A stretch of 52,269 nucleotides of DNA from Lachnospiraceae bacterium. Lineage in GTDB: Bacteria > Bacillota > Clostridia > Lachnospirales > Lachnospiraceae. The stretch covers positions 1-52,269 of the forward strand of contig JAFUFI010000021.1 in the NCBI GenBank assembly GCA_017469945.1. Direction: 5' to 3'. The position numbers were made by a program, and so were the translations under genes. How positions within the stretch are numbered: the stretch's first letter is position 1; each line of letters starts with the position of its first letter. A model generated the notes under the pieces. The model saw nothing but the letters and a program-made list of their open reading frames with translations. It made no database searches and was not told the DNA's origin. Shown piece by piece: positions 41,716-49,986 of the stretch.

Positions 41716-42279
41716 CTACATAAGATTTTCATCGTAAATCGCGCGCTGTCCGCCCACGTACTTAGGCCTGTGTCTTGCGCAGATAATGGGCGCCTCCCCG
41801 ATCTTTCTAAGAGAGATGCGCATCGGTACGACAACCGAGTGCATATGCATTCCGATCATCGTTCCCCCGATATCTATTCCGGCATCGGCCTTTGCCATTA
41901 TATTCTCAACCAATACGGGATCTTTAAACCTCTGATAGCAAACAGTGGCGAAAGCCCCTCCTGCATGATTGGGCTGAGGGATCGCATTTACCTGCTCAAA
42001 ACCATACTTTTCCATCGCCTCGCGCTCTACGACAAGTGCACGGTTTAAATGCTCGCAGCACTGCGCCGCCGCGAAGATACCCCTTTCCTGCAAAAGAGGA
42101 ATGATCCCGTCGAAAACGGCATTTGCCGAATCAAGATTGGTGGCTGTTCCTATCTGATCTCCGAGGATCTCGCTTGAAGAACATCCTATAACAAAGATCG
42201 AACCCGCTTTCAGTCCGGCCTTTTCAAGTATCTCAGACACGGCCTGTCTGCTTTGATCAGTAATTTTATTAAAGTCCAT
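41716..42279 (-). CDS. UPF0340 / TIGR01440 family protein (YwlG-like)
   Basis: A 187-residue cytoplasmic protein of the UPF0340 family, function unknown. Landmarks are FVIGCSSSEILGDQIGT near the N-terminus, QCCEHLNRALVVE in the middle, IDIGGTMIGMHMHSVVVP and the family's usual end RPKYVGGPR-like segment, here RPKYVGGQRAIYD. The ATG follows AAGGAG; a longer frame upstream is rejected. It is the first gene of the run that continues with argC 15 bp later, behind its own promoter. Confidence 0.9.
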   Translation of the reverse strand: MDFNKITDQSRQAVSEILEKAGLKAGSIFVIGCSSSEILGDQIGTATNLDSANAVFDGIIPLLQERGIFAAAQCCEHLNRALVVEREAMEKYGFEQVNAIPQPNHAGGAFATVCYQRFKDPVLVENIMAKADAGIDIGGTMIGMHMHSVVVPMRISLRKIGEAPIICARHRPKYVGGQRAIYDENLM

Positions 42280-42336
42280 TTCGCGCTCCTTAAAACTATT
42301 CAAGGCAAGGCCTTCGAATAAAAGCCCTGCCTTTCT

Positions 42337-42365
42337 ATTATCCACCTATGAGGCATTTTTCGCAA
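42337..42365 (-). promoter_or_regulatory. Promoter of the UPF0340-argC run
   Basis: Minus strand TTGCGA (42360-42365), 17 bp, GATAAT (42337-42342), directly after the HD-GYP stop. The 5' end of the transcript can fold into a 10-bp hairpin (AAGGCAGGGC / GGCCTTGCCTT, 42302-42333) without a U-tract. Confidence 0.7.
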
Positions 42366-42367
42366 CC

Positions 42368-43348
42368 TTAAATCATCTCCAGCATGATTTTTGCGAAGCG
42401 CTCATCAAACTGCGTCCCCATCCCTTTTTTCAGCTCACTTATGACATTTTCCACCGGCATCTTTTCTCTGTAGCTTCTGCTGCTGGTCATAGCGTCATAA
42501 GCATCCGCCACCGCGATGATCCTTGCTTCCTCGGGTATCTCATCCCCCTTAAGGCCATCGGGATACCCTCTTCCGTCATACCTTTCATGGTGCCATCTTG
42601 CGCCCGTTGCTAGCTTTGGCATCTCCGGTACGCTCGATAGGATCTTCGCTCCCTTTTCGGGATGCTCCTTTATAATAGCGAATTCCTCATCGGAGAGCCT
42701 GCCGGGCTTGTTTATGATCTCATCGGGAATTCCTATCTTTCCAACGTCATGCAAAAGGCCCATCATATAGATCTCCTCTTGCCTTTCGGGAGAATATCCG
42801 TATCTTTTCGCTATCTCTTTTGAATACTCCGCAACCCTTGTAGAATGCCCGTTTGTATAGTTGTCCTTTGCATCTATCGCCTCCGCAAGGGCCTGAACAA
42901 CGTGAACGGAAAGATTTTCCAGCTCCGCTGTCTTTTTCTCAACCTCCCTGTGAAGGTCGTTTTGGAGTCTTATAAGTTCAAGAAGATTGCTTACTCTGAG
43001 CTTTAAAACCTCCGGTACAAATGGCTTGCGGATAAAATCCATAGCGCCGAGAGATAGTCCCCTTGTCTCCGACTCTCCGTCGTCGTTGGCCGTAAGAAAG
43101 ATCACCGGAGTCGCTTTTTTTGAGGCTTCTCTTTCCCGGTCCCTTAGCGCCTGCAAAGCCTCAAATCCATCCATTTCCGGCATTCTGATGTCCAAAAGGA
43201 GCATATCCGCCGGATTCTTATCCATGTAATCAAGCAGCATTTTACCGCTCTTTAAACAGGTTACCCGATAGCCGGCCCCGGAAAGTACGCTGTCCGCACT
43301 TCGAAGAATTATGGCGTCATCATCAACTACAACTATTCTCTCGGTCAT
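42368..43348 (-). CDS. Response regulator with HD-GYP domain (c-di-GMP phosphodiesterase)
   Basis: A 326-residue protein. The receiver domain (1-125) has phosphoacceptor Asp53 in LLLDIRMPEMDG and the KPF lysine. A short coiled linker leads to an HD-GYP domain (about 145-326) with the metal-site HD pair His200/Asp201 (LLHDVGKIG), His253/His254 and the family GYP element as RGYPDG (260-265). HD-GYP proteins usually hydrolyse cyclic di-GMP to GMP. AAAGGA lies before the start. It is the last gene of the hybrid-kinase cassette, 7 bp after the solute-binding protein, and no GGDEF gene is in the window to make the substrate. Confidence 0.93.
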   Translation of the reverse strand: MTERIVVVDDDAIILRSADSVLSGAGYRVTCLKSGKMLLDYMDKNPADMLLLDIRMPEMDGFEALQALRDREREASKKATPVIFLTANDDGESETRGLSLGAMDFIRKPFVPEVLKLRVSNLLELIRLQNDLHREVEKKTAELENLSVHVVQALAEAIDAKDNYTNGHSTRVAEYSKEIAKRYGYSPERQEEIYMMGLLHDVGKIGIPDEIINKPGRLSDEEFAIIKEHPEKGAKILSSVPEMPKLATGARWHHERYDGRGYPDGLKGDEIPEEARIIAVADAYDAMTSSRSYREKMPVENVISELKKGMGTQFDERFAKIMLEMI

Positions 43349-43355
43349 TTCCTTT

Positions 43356-44654
43356 CTACTCCTCCGGAATATTTCCGTACGCTGTTATAGCCTCATCTAC
43401 TGTCATTTTGCCGTTTCCGACAGCATAGATCGCAGCCCGGAACTGTCTGACCGCCGGGTCCAAAAGCCCCGTTTCCTTGTCGCTGAAGCTCCTATCATCA
43501 GGTATATCCGCAAGAGCCGAATAAACCTCGTCAAAGGAAAAATCATCGACAGGTGTGATAAGCCTTTTTAAGCCCGCCATATTTCCAAGCTCACCCTCGC
43601 TTATAAGAAACCTCATGAATTCATTCGCCATATCAAGATTTTTGCTGTTTTTATTGACAGAAAAACATATGCTGATGGAATTTATAAAATATCCGCCATC
43701 ATCTCCCGAAGGAGCGGTAAAAAATCTGTATTTAAAAGGTTTTGCGGAAAAGGCATCGGACTTGCTCTCCCTCTTTGCCGTTCCTGATACAATATCCCCC
43801 GTAGCGAGCATCATAGGAACATCGCCTTCAAAGAAACGCATGATGACAGATTCATATTCATCCGTAATCTCCTCACGGCACTTTTCAATATCCACGTACC
43901 CCGATCCTATAAATTCGGAAAGCCTTTCTAAAGACGGGCGCATTATCTCACCGGAGCCTGCCTCAAAGGAATTTAAAAGCCCGGCCCCATTACCGCTCTT
44001 AATCACGTCATACGCGAACATAGGATAGGAAAAACAGTTAAAAAGACCTGAGCCGCTAACTTTAACAGCACCCATAACAGGCGATTCATATCCTGCACTT
44101 TTCAGAGCTTTGCAAACATCTTCAAGCTCTCCGTAATTATTTGGTACCTTCAAGCCTTCCTTTTCAAAAATGTCCATATTTACAAGCATCCCGTAAGATG
44201 TTGTAAATATCGGGAGCATCAATATCTCGCCTGAATCATTAGTCCTTATAAGAGAGCTTCTGATGCAGGAATAATCAATGTCAAGAGAAGGATCCGACAA
44301 AATCTCGCAAGCGTCGAACATATCCTTATACTTTTCATTGCCGACCATTGCACCCGTGGTAGTAAAAATATCCGGGGGTTCATTGCCTATGAGAGCCTTG
44401 GAGATGACGTTGTTGTAATCGTCCATCGTAACGTACTGAAGACTCGCATTCGGATAATACTCATAAAAACGCTCAAACTCGGCTTCAAGGGACTCAAAAT
44501 TTCCGTAACTGCCCGCAACGGTCAGTGAGAATGAAGTTTCCCTGTCATACTTTGGAACAAATTCTTTTTCAGCTTTTTCACCGCGGCCACAACCCGGGAG
44601 AAGAAGCAAAACGGCCAAACTCAAAGAAAAGAACGCTCTTAAGGTCTTTTTCAT
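43356..44654 (-). CDS. Solute-binding lipoprotein inside a signalling cassette
   Basis: A 432-residue family 1 extracellular solute-binding protein. The signal peptide ends in lipobox LPGC (Cys22). The core shows SFSLTVAGSYGNF, YYPNASLQYVTMDDYNNV, PDIFTTTGAMVG and FINSISICFSVNKNSK, in the usual two-lobe order. The third codon ATG is chosen because GGAGG then sits at correct spacing; the first ATG is too close to it. No permease or ATPase is adjacent. Instead it lies between a double-receiver protein (15 bp upstream) and an HD-GYP regulator (7 bp downstream), so it probably reports a ligand to the hybrid kinase. The ligand is unknown. Confidence 0.85.
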   Translation of the reverse strand: MKKTLRAFFSLSLAVLLLLPGCGRGEKAEKEFVPKYDRETSFSLTVAGSYGNFESLEAEFERFYEYYPNASLQYVTMDDYNNVISKALIGNEPPDIFTTTGAMVGNEKYKDMFDACEILSDPSLDIDYSCIRSSLIRTNDSGEILMLPIFTTSYGMLVNMDIFEKEGLKVPNNYGELEDVCKALKSAGYESPVMGAVKVSGSGLFNCFSYPMFAYDVIKSGNGAGLLNSFEAGSGEIMRPSLERLSEFIGSGYVDIEKCREEITDEYESVIMRFFEGDVPMMLATGDIVSGTAKRESKSDAFSAKPFKYRFFTAPSGDDGGYFINSISICFSVNKNSKNLDMANEFMRFLISEGELGNMAGLKRLITPVDDFSFDEVYSALADIPDDRSFSDKETGLLDPAVRQFRAAIYAVGNGKMTVDEAITAYGNIPEE

Positions 44655-44669
44655 CGGCATACCCTCCGT

Positions 44670-45440
44670 CTAAAGGTTATTATCCCATTTATGTGTCTGA
44701 AAATAATTATCCACCGCAGCCACAATATCTTCCCTCGTCATAGCTTTAAGAAGATAGCCCTGTGGCTTAAGTTTCATAACGTTCATAATACTTTCCCTGT
44801 CGGATTTTCCGGTAAGGAAGATGATAGGCACTTCCTTCGCATTGTACTCGCTTCGTATCATCTCCATAACCTGCGGACCGGGAGTGATAGGCATATCGTA
44901 ATCGAGCAGTATTAAATCAGGTGAATGATTGGCAAGATATGTTATCGCCTGCATTCCCGACTTTACCGCCGTTACTCTGTACTTATCGGAAAGCCAGCCC
45001 TGAAGTACTTTAAGGAAAGTTGTATCATCATCAACAAGCAACACTTTCTTTCCTCGCTTGTTTTCCTCTTCTTCCTCCGCGACGCTTTTAAGCTCTTCCG
45101 CTATGTATTTCGCGTCAAAGGGGCGTTTGAAAACCCGCTTGAAGTGGTTTTCGGGAATATACTTGTAGATTTCCTGCATTTCTTCATCATAGCCGATCGC
45201 GCAAAGAGGGCGCTCCTCGTCAACGGTTATATCTTTAAGGTATACAAGAGCTTCCGGAGAGTCAAATACATAGTCTCCCGCCACAAGAAGAATAACATCG
45301 CTGTCTTTTCTCTTTTCCCTGATATTCTTTACCTGATGCTCCGAGTATACGGTCTCGATGCCTTCTTTTCTCAGATTACTACCCAGCGCTTCAACCATAA
45401 AACCGACGCCGCTGCTGACTATAAGTATAGTGTTTCCCAT
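44670..45440 (-). CDS. Double-receiver response regulator, first receiver degenerate
   Basis: A 256-residue protein without an obvious output domain. Residues 130-250 form an intact receiver: VLLVDDD (Asp137-139), phosphoacceptor Asp180 in LILLDYDMP, FLTGKSD and a lysine in YLLKAM. Residues 1-115 have the size and strand pattern of another receiver but lack the acidic pair (SSGVGF instead) and a convincing phosphoacceptor, so it is probably a pseudo-receiver used for protein contacts. It starts 2 bp after the hybrid kinase gene and likely relays phosphate from the kinase's Hpt domain. Confidence 0.85.
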   Translation of the reverse strand: MGNTILIVSSGVGFMVEALGSNLRKEGIETVYSEHQVKNIREKRKDSDVILLVAGDYVFDSPEALVYLKDITVDEERPLCAIGYDEEMQEIYKYIPENHFKRVFKRPFDAKYIAEELKSVAEEEEENKRGKKVLLVDDDTTFLKVLQGWLSDKYRVTAVKSGMQAITYLANHSPDLILLDYDMPITPGPQVMEMIRSEYNAKEVPIIFLTGKSDRESIMNVMKLKPQGYLLKAMTREDIVAAVDNYFQTHKWDNNL

Positions 45441-45442
45441 AT

Positions 45443-48262
45443 TTATCCCATTTCCCCGGAAAGTATCCCCGGTATCATCTCATAATCATAATTATCCACA
45501 GCTTTCCTGATCGCGTCAACCCGTGTTGCCTCATCATCAGGTATCCTGTAACCAGCCAGGGATTCGACAAGATTAACTACGCTGTCGAAGTCAAAGTTTT
45601 CACAGAATTCTCCAAGGTTTTTGTAAAACTCCTCGAGCGCCCCGGCTTCTATAAAAGGCCGCGTATCATCCTTGTCGGGCGCTGCGCCCTCACAAAGAGG
45701 ATCGAGGTCCGCAGCAAGAGCTCTGTATCTTTTGATAAGCTCTCCCAGCTCCTTTGAAAGCATCGCCGTATCCCCTCCGTCTCCCGCCTTTTCAAGCCTT
45801 GCGGCAAACTCGCCCAGCTCTAATGCACCGATAACGCGGGAAGTACTCTTTAGCGCATGAACCTTGATGGTGGTATTTTTTATATCGCCTGCTGCCCAGT
45901 AGTTTTCAATCTCTTCGGCGTTCTTAGCCGCCGTGTCATGATACAGCTTCAAGGTCAGCATATAAGATTCCCCGTTACCGCAGTGGTTCAGACCCGAATT
46001 GACGTCAAGTTCCTTAAGGTGAAACAAAAAGTCCGGAAGTACAAACTCGTCCATATCATCGTCGTCTGTTGCGGGAGCAATCTTACCCTTAGGAAGATAC
46101 TGCAGGAGCATCATCTCAAGCCTCTCGACATTGATTGGCTTGGTAAGATAATCGTCGAATCCTGCATTTGTATACATTTCGCGCATTCCGGATATGGCAT
46201 TGGCCGTAAGACAGATTATTGGAGTAGCGTCGTTTGGCGTGTCCTTAAGCTCTTTCATTTCCTTTAAGGTCTCTATGCCGTCCTTGTCCGGCATCATATG
46301 GTCAAGAAAGATAACATCATAATGATTTTTTGAATAAAGCGCGATACCCTCATCTCCGCTTCCCGCCGTATCAATCTGAATTCCCGTCCTCTTAAGCAGG
46401 CTTACAAATACAGTAAGGTTAACCGGTGTATCATCAACCGCAAGCACCCTTGCATGGGGCGCGGTAAACTTTTCATGATAATTGATCCGTTCGCTTAAAG
46501 ATCGTCTGAAAGCTTCTTCATAGTCTCCGATAGGGTCCCATTTAATAACCTTTTGCTCAATTTCAAAGGAAAATACAGAGCCCTTACCGTACTCGCTCTT
46601 AACCTCAAGATGACTTCCCATCATATCAAGGAAGCTCTGGGCAATGGTCATGCCAAGGCCGGTGCCTTCGATGTTTCTGTTGCGCTTTTCTTCTATACGC
46701 TCAAAGGCAACGAATAGTCTGTCTAAATCTTCCGGCTTTATTCCGATTCCTGTATCCGCAACGCTTATTCTAAGACCTATCGAATCCTGTTTGTCACCAA
46801 TCAGGGCTGCTTTTGCCGAAAATGTTATACTACCTTGTTTTGTGTATTTTACGGCGTTTGAAAGAATATTGATTATGATCTGCTTTATCCTTATCTCATC
46901 GCCGTTAAGAACCGTTGGGATTTTTTCATCAATATCAAGGTTTAAAGAAAGTCCTTTATCCTCCGCTTTCTTTTCCACCATATTGACAAGATCGTTAAGA
47001 AGAGAAACGAAGCTGTAATCTACATTTATCAGTTCCATCTTACCGGCTTCAATCTTTGAAAAATCAAGGATATCATTTATCAGACTAAGGAGCGTATTTC
47101 CGGCGGCACGTATGCTTTCCGAGTACTTTTTTATACCTTCTTCAGAAGATTCCCTCAGTACCATCTCGTTTAGGCCAAGAATAGCATTCATCGGAGTCCG
47201 GATGTCATGAGACATTGTTGACAGGAAATATGATTTCGCCTCATTAGCCTGGTTTGCCTGCTGCGCGGCATCCGCCAGCTTTCGGTTATAAGTCATAAGG
47301 ATAATAGCGTTGAAGATAAGTAACGAAAGCAGCCCAAGTATTACCGTTCCAAGGAGCATCCAGTCAATCGCTCTGCTTGAAACAAGATCTTTCTCCGGGA
47401 TATAAGTTATAAGAAACCATATATTCATAGTCTCAAGGGGCATATACGATAAGATGCAGTCGTCACCCTTGAAATTCTTGATTATCATCGTTCCCGTCCC
47501 GCCGGTTACTTCGTTTTTCACACGCTCATATTCTTCGGCCGAGGACTTATTGTACGACTTATAGTACTCAAAGAAATTGCTGTTTTTAAAGGATTTGCCG
47601 TGAACAACATAATTTCCCTCTTTATCCACAAGACTTATCTCAACGTTCTCGTACTCTCCTTTAAGGAAAACAAGCTTTTGCTCAAGACGACTCAAGGGAA
47701 CCACCCTCATCAGAAGGCCGCTCCTTATTTCACTTATTTCTTCATCGTAAACAAATACATGATTTAAAAACGCGATGGATTGCACACCGTTTGTGGGATT
47801 TGTGTAAGCCCTTGTAAGATTGACAACGTCATTTACATCACTTACATTTTCGATATTATCAAAGATATTGATATTCTTGTAGGAAACCGTATAGACATCC
47901 GGATCCGAAATACTTGCCGAAGTGGAAATACCGGCCCTTTTCGGATCGTCAAGAAAGATCAGGTGGCCTTCAATCTCCTGTGAAATCTTGGCTTTTCTGA
48001 TATAAGATATTGCTTCATCCGCTGTCATAGGCGTCCCCGCCTGAGCGGAGCCATTGATATAATTGGACCAAATATCGCAAAGATGCTGTTCGTCTTCAAG
48101 GTAATTTGCGATGATCTGGTTTGTGGTCATAGTCATCTTTTCAAAGGAGGCGATTTCGTTTTTATTGCTGTCCGCCGCCTTAAAATTCGCATACCTGATG
48201 ATAAAGAACAGTATGAAGCCCATTATCAAGAGATTGGGTATTACTATCAGCGCTTTTTTCAA
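45443..48262 (-). CDS. Hybrid sensor histidine kinase with receiver and Hpt domains
   Basis: A 939-residue membrane kinase. TM1 is at about 4-24, followed by a Cache-type extracytoplasmic sensor (about 25-300), TM2 (about 301-325), HisKA with His352 (STMSHDIRTPMNAILG), HATPase (NAVKYT, DTGIGI, GTGLGMTI; about 455-570), a receiver (about 604-725) with Asp654 in FLDHMMPDKDG, and an Hpt domain (about 745-850) with His802 in KVHALKSTS. This is the BarA-like four-step phosphorelay on one chain. The start is TTG, supported by GGAGG seven bases upstream; no better start is in frame. It lies 35 bp after the phosphatase gene and 2 bp before the double-receiver gene. Confidence 0.93.
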   Translation of the reverse strand: MKKALIVIPNLLIMGFILFFIIRYANFKAADSNKNEIASFEKMTMTTNQIIANYLEDEQHLCDIWSNYINGSAQAGTPMTADEAISYIRKAKISQEIEGHLIFLDDPKRAGISTSASISDPDVYTVSYKNINIFDNIENVSDVNDVVNLTRAYTNPTNGVQSIAFLNHVFVYDEEISEIRSGLLMRVVPLSRLEQKLVFLKGEYENVEISLVDKEGNYVVHGKSFKNSNFFEYYKSYNKSSAEEYERVKNEVTGGTGTMIIKNFKGDDCILSYMPLETMNIWFLITYIPEKDLVSSRAIDWMLLGTVILGLLSLLIFNAIILMTYNRKLADAAQQANQANEAKSYFLSTMSHDIRTPMNAILGLNEMVLRESSEEGIKKYSESIRAAGNTLLSLINDILDFSKIEAGKMELINVDYSFVSLLNDLVNMVEKKAEDKGLSLNLDIDEKIPTVLNGDEIRIKQIIINILSNAVKYTKQGSITFSAKAALIGDKQDSIGLRISVADTGIGIKPEDLDRLFVAFERIEEKRNRNIEGTGLGMTIAQSFLDMMGSHLEVKSEYGKGSVFSFEIEQKVIKWDPIGDYEEAFRRSLSERINYHEKFTAPHARVLAVDDTPVNLTVFVSLLKRTGIQIDTAGSGDEGIALYSKNHYDVIFLDHMMPDKDGIETLKEMKELKDTPNDATPIICLTANAISGMREMYTNAGFDDYLTKPINVERLEMMLLQYLPKGKIAPATDDDDMDEFVLPDFLFHLKELDVNSGLNHCGNGESYMLTLKLYHDTAAKNAEEIENYWAAGDIKNTTIKVHALKSTSRVIGALELGEFAARLEKAGDGGDTAMLSKELGELIKRYRALAADLDPLCEGAAPDKDDTRPFIEAGALEEFYKNLGEFCENFDFDSVVNLVESLAGYRIPDDEATRVDAIRKAVDNYDYEMIPGILSGEMG

Positions 48263-48297
48263 GCTTTGTCCTCCAATTGATTCTCCAAAAAGCTTTC

Positions 48298-48774
48298 CTA
48301 TACAGCTAAAAACGACTCGCAGCCTCTTACAATCTGTTTATAGACACCCGCAAAATCACCTGAATACCAAGGATCGGCTATATCCTCAGGCTGTCCGGTA
48401 AAGTCCATCAAAAGATGTACCTTTTTCCCGGGATCATCCCCAAGGATTCTTGATATCCCTCTAAGATTTGACCGTTCCATGGCTATAATGTAATCCCATT
48501 TATCGTAATCGCTCGGTGTCAGTTGCCTTGCACGCTTTGCAGAAAGGCCCAGTTCATTCCCGGGCACACCGATTCCATGCCGTTTAAGCTCCGCCTGCGC
48601 CGGAGGATAAACAGGATTTCCATATCCATTATAACATTCCTCGTCGCTCGTGGCAGCGGACTCTATCAAAAAATTCTCCGAGATTCCACGTTTATTTACC
48701 ATATCCTTTAAAACAAATTCCGCCATCGGCGAACGGCAGATGTTGCCGTAACATACCATTAGAACTCTAATCAT
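48298..48774 (-). CDS. Low-molecular-weight protein tyrosine phosphatase
   Basis: A 158-residue cytoplasmic phosphatase of the arsenate-reductase/LMW-PTP fold. The P-loop is VCYGNICRSP with nucleophile Cys8 and Arg14; the general acid lies in ADPWYSGDF. MERSNL and YDYIIAM-type residues match the family middle region. The ATG after AAGGATTACAAGGG is chosen, and the longer frame is rejected because the family begins here. In Firmicutes these enzymes often act on tyrosine kinases of exopolysaccharide synthesis, but none is in the window. It is the first gene of the signalling run and has its own promoter. Confidence 0.92.
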   Translation of the reverse strand: MIRVLMVCYGNICRSPMAEFVLKDMVNKRGISENFLIESAATSDEECYNGYGNPVYPPAQAELKRHGIGVPGNELGLSAKRARQLTPSDYDKWDYIIAMERSNLRGISRILGDDPGKKVHLLMDFTGQPEDIADPWYSGDFAGVYKQIVRGCESFLAV

Positions 48775-48847
48775 CCCTTGTAATCCTTTTTCTTTACTGT
48801 ACTTTTTCTTTCCTGACCTGTCCTTTTCTTTACGTTCCGGCAATTAT

Positions 48848-49043
48848 CAGCGAGATTTGCAAAATCGCTTTTTCCGCCGCCCGAAATTGACTGAAATTTT
48901 GCTCTTCAACAGCGGGATTCTATTAAATGTCATTCTCGCTGTCTACCATTGAATTAAACTTAAACTTTTTACCGCGGAATAATTAAATTCCCATTTCTCG
49001 CTGTTACTCTTGAAGTATAAGCAAAAATTATCTACAGCGGTAT
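48848..49043. repeat. Five CAGCG-type motif copies around the phosphatase promoter
   Basis: The word CAGCGAGA (or CAGCGGGA/CAGCGGTA) recurs: CAGCGAGAT at 48848 (+), CAGCGGGATT at 48910 (+), CAGCGAGAAT at 48941-48932 (-), CAGCGAGAAA at 49003-48994 (-) and CAGCGGTAT at 49035 (+). The second and third flank the -10 and overlap the -35 of the phosphatase promoter in opposite orientation. Otherwise this 240-bp region holds no gene. Confidence 0.55.
48917..48945 (-). promoter_or_regulatory. Promoter of the phosphatase and kinase cassette
   Basis: Minus strand TAGACA (48940-48945), 17 bp, TAGAAT (48917-48922), followed by a leader of about 135 nt before the phosphatase ATG. Each box matches at five of six positions. 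Confidence 0.65.
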
Positions 49044-49087
49044 CATTATTTTTTCAGTTCCTATCTTATTGCAAGTTATCCTGAAAT

Positions 49088-49429
49088 TTATTGTATAAAA
49101 TACCTTTTCACCCATTTGTGATGAAGAAATACCATAATCGGAATAGGAATAATCGTGCCTGTACATAACGGAATCACGGAGTATATGCTGTCTCCTCCAA
49201 TAAACGCAGAACAAATCCACGAGCCAATAATACAAATGCCATAAATGATCCACATTACGCCATGTTTCTTATTCCATGAATTGACATCTGATAATTGATC
49301 TACTTTCGGGGGTTTTTCTCCTGTATAAAAACCAACAGGTTCCTTACTCTTTAGCTGACTAACTCCAATTCCAAGCATTATCATTGCAACTATACAGAAA
49401 ATCACACCAGAAATAATTGTTCCAGCCAT
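49088..49429 (-). CDS. Small membrane protein, 113 aa, unknown function
   Basis: A protein with three hydrophobic helices (about 5-22, 57-77 and 82-100). The loop between the first two is conserved-looking: PVGFYTGEKPPKVDQ and VNSWNKKHGVMW. The pattern of a helix, a GF/YxTGEKPP loop and an NKxHG helix resembles small SdpI-like or uncharacterised membrane proteins common in Clostridia, but I cannot name a family with confidence. The ATG follows GGAGG; the longer frame overlaps the neighbouring gene and is rejected. It is 25 bp downstream of the next unknown gene and probably shares its transcript. Confidence 0.72.
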   Translation of the reverse strand: MAGTIISGVIFCIVAMIMLGIGVSQLKSKEPVGFYTGEKPPKVDQLSDVNSWNKKHGVMWIIYGICIIGSWICSAFIGGDSIYSVIPLCTGTIIPIPIMVFLHHKWVKRYFIQ

Positions 49430-49454
49430 CTTTTTTCCTCCGTTAATCTGAAAT

Positions 49455-49769
49455 TCAATCCTCCACCGGCTTACAGATCGGTAATCCCCGTATGCATACG
49501 CCGATCTTGTATTTTTTTTTGGCGTTATTCTTTTCCCAAAAAACAACTGTATAACTAAACTCCGGGCCATCATTCACGAGTAACTCCCGCAGATAACCAA
49601 GCCCTTTGCTTCCCGTCTCTATGGAAATCCGGTCTGCTTTTTCCATTTCAAGCAAGTTCTCATAGATAGAATTATACAAACTGTAATATCTGTCACGGCT
49701 GGTATAATTCGCACGTGTATTTATTCTGTTCAGCTGCTCTATTTCTTTCTCAAGAGTGTTGAAATCCAT
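49455..49769 (-). CDS. Small soluble protein, 104 aa, unknown function
   Basis: A protein with a helical N-terminal half (LEKEIEQLNRINTRANYTS and YNSIYENLLEMEKADR) and a strand-rich C-terminal half containing FSYTVVFWEKN and YKIGVCIRG. There is no signal peptide or membrane helix. A promoter-like TTGATT-17-TAATAA lies just upstream and AGGG precedes the ATG. It is followed by a membrane protein gene 25 bp later. No homologous family is recognised. Confidence 0.6.
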   Translation of the reverse strand: MDFNTLEKEIEQLNRINTRANYTSRDRYYSLYNSIYENLLEMEKADRISIETGSKGLGYLRELLVNDGPEFSYTVVFWEKNNAKKKYKIGVCIRGLPICKPVED

Positions 49770-49783
49770 AACCCTAATATACC

Positions 49784-49812
49784 TTATTACTCATACGATA
49801 CCAGTAAATCAA
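49784..49812 (-). promoter_or_regulatory. Putative promoter of the two small genes
   Basis: Minus strand TTGATT (49807-49812), 17 bp, TAATAA (49784-49789), about 15 bp before the ATG of the 104-aa gene. Confidence 0.5.
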
Positions 49813-49884
49813 ATCCGACACTTATGGCTTTCTTTGTTTTCCTCATTAATAATATCCCCGCTTGTTAGCACGTTATGCTGGAAG

Positions 49885-49986
49885 TTACAATTTCTTCTCC
49901 ATCAAATCAAACTTACCCTTGCGCCAGCTTGCATATCCTCTGGGCTCATATCCATTATGTAAATATAATCTTTGTGCAAAGTATTG
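49885..49986 (-). pseudogene. C-terminal remnant of a GNAT acetyltransferase
   Basis: The minus strand encodes QYFAQRLYLHNGYEPRGYAS followed by WRKGKFDLMEKKL and a stop. This matches the last part of GNAT enzymes (LYxxxGFxPRG...LMEKKL). The acetyl-CoA site and the rest of the gene are absent upstream, where another remnant begins in a different frame. Confidence 0.6.

Noticed and set aside
42302..42333. Terminator after the HD-GYP gene
   Set aside because: A stable hairpin exists but no U-tract follows on the minus strand, and it lies downstream of a promoter; more likely a leader hairpin.
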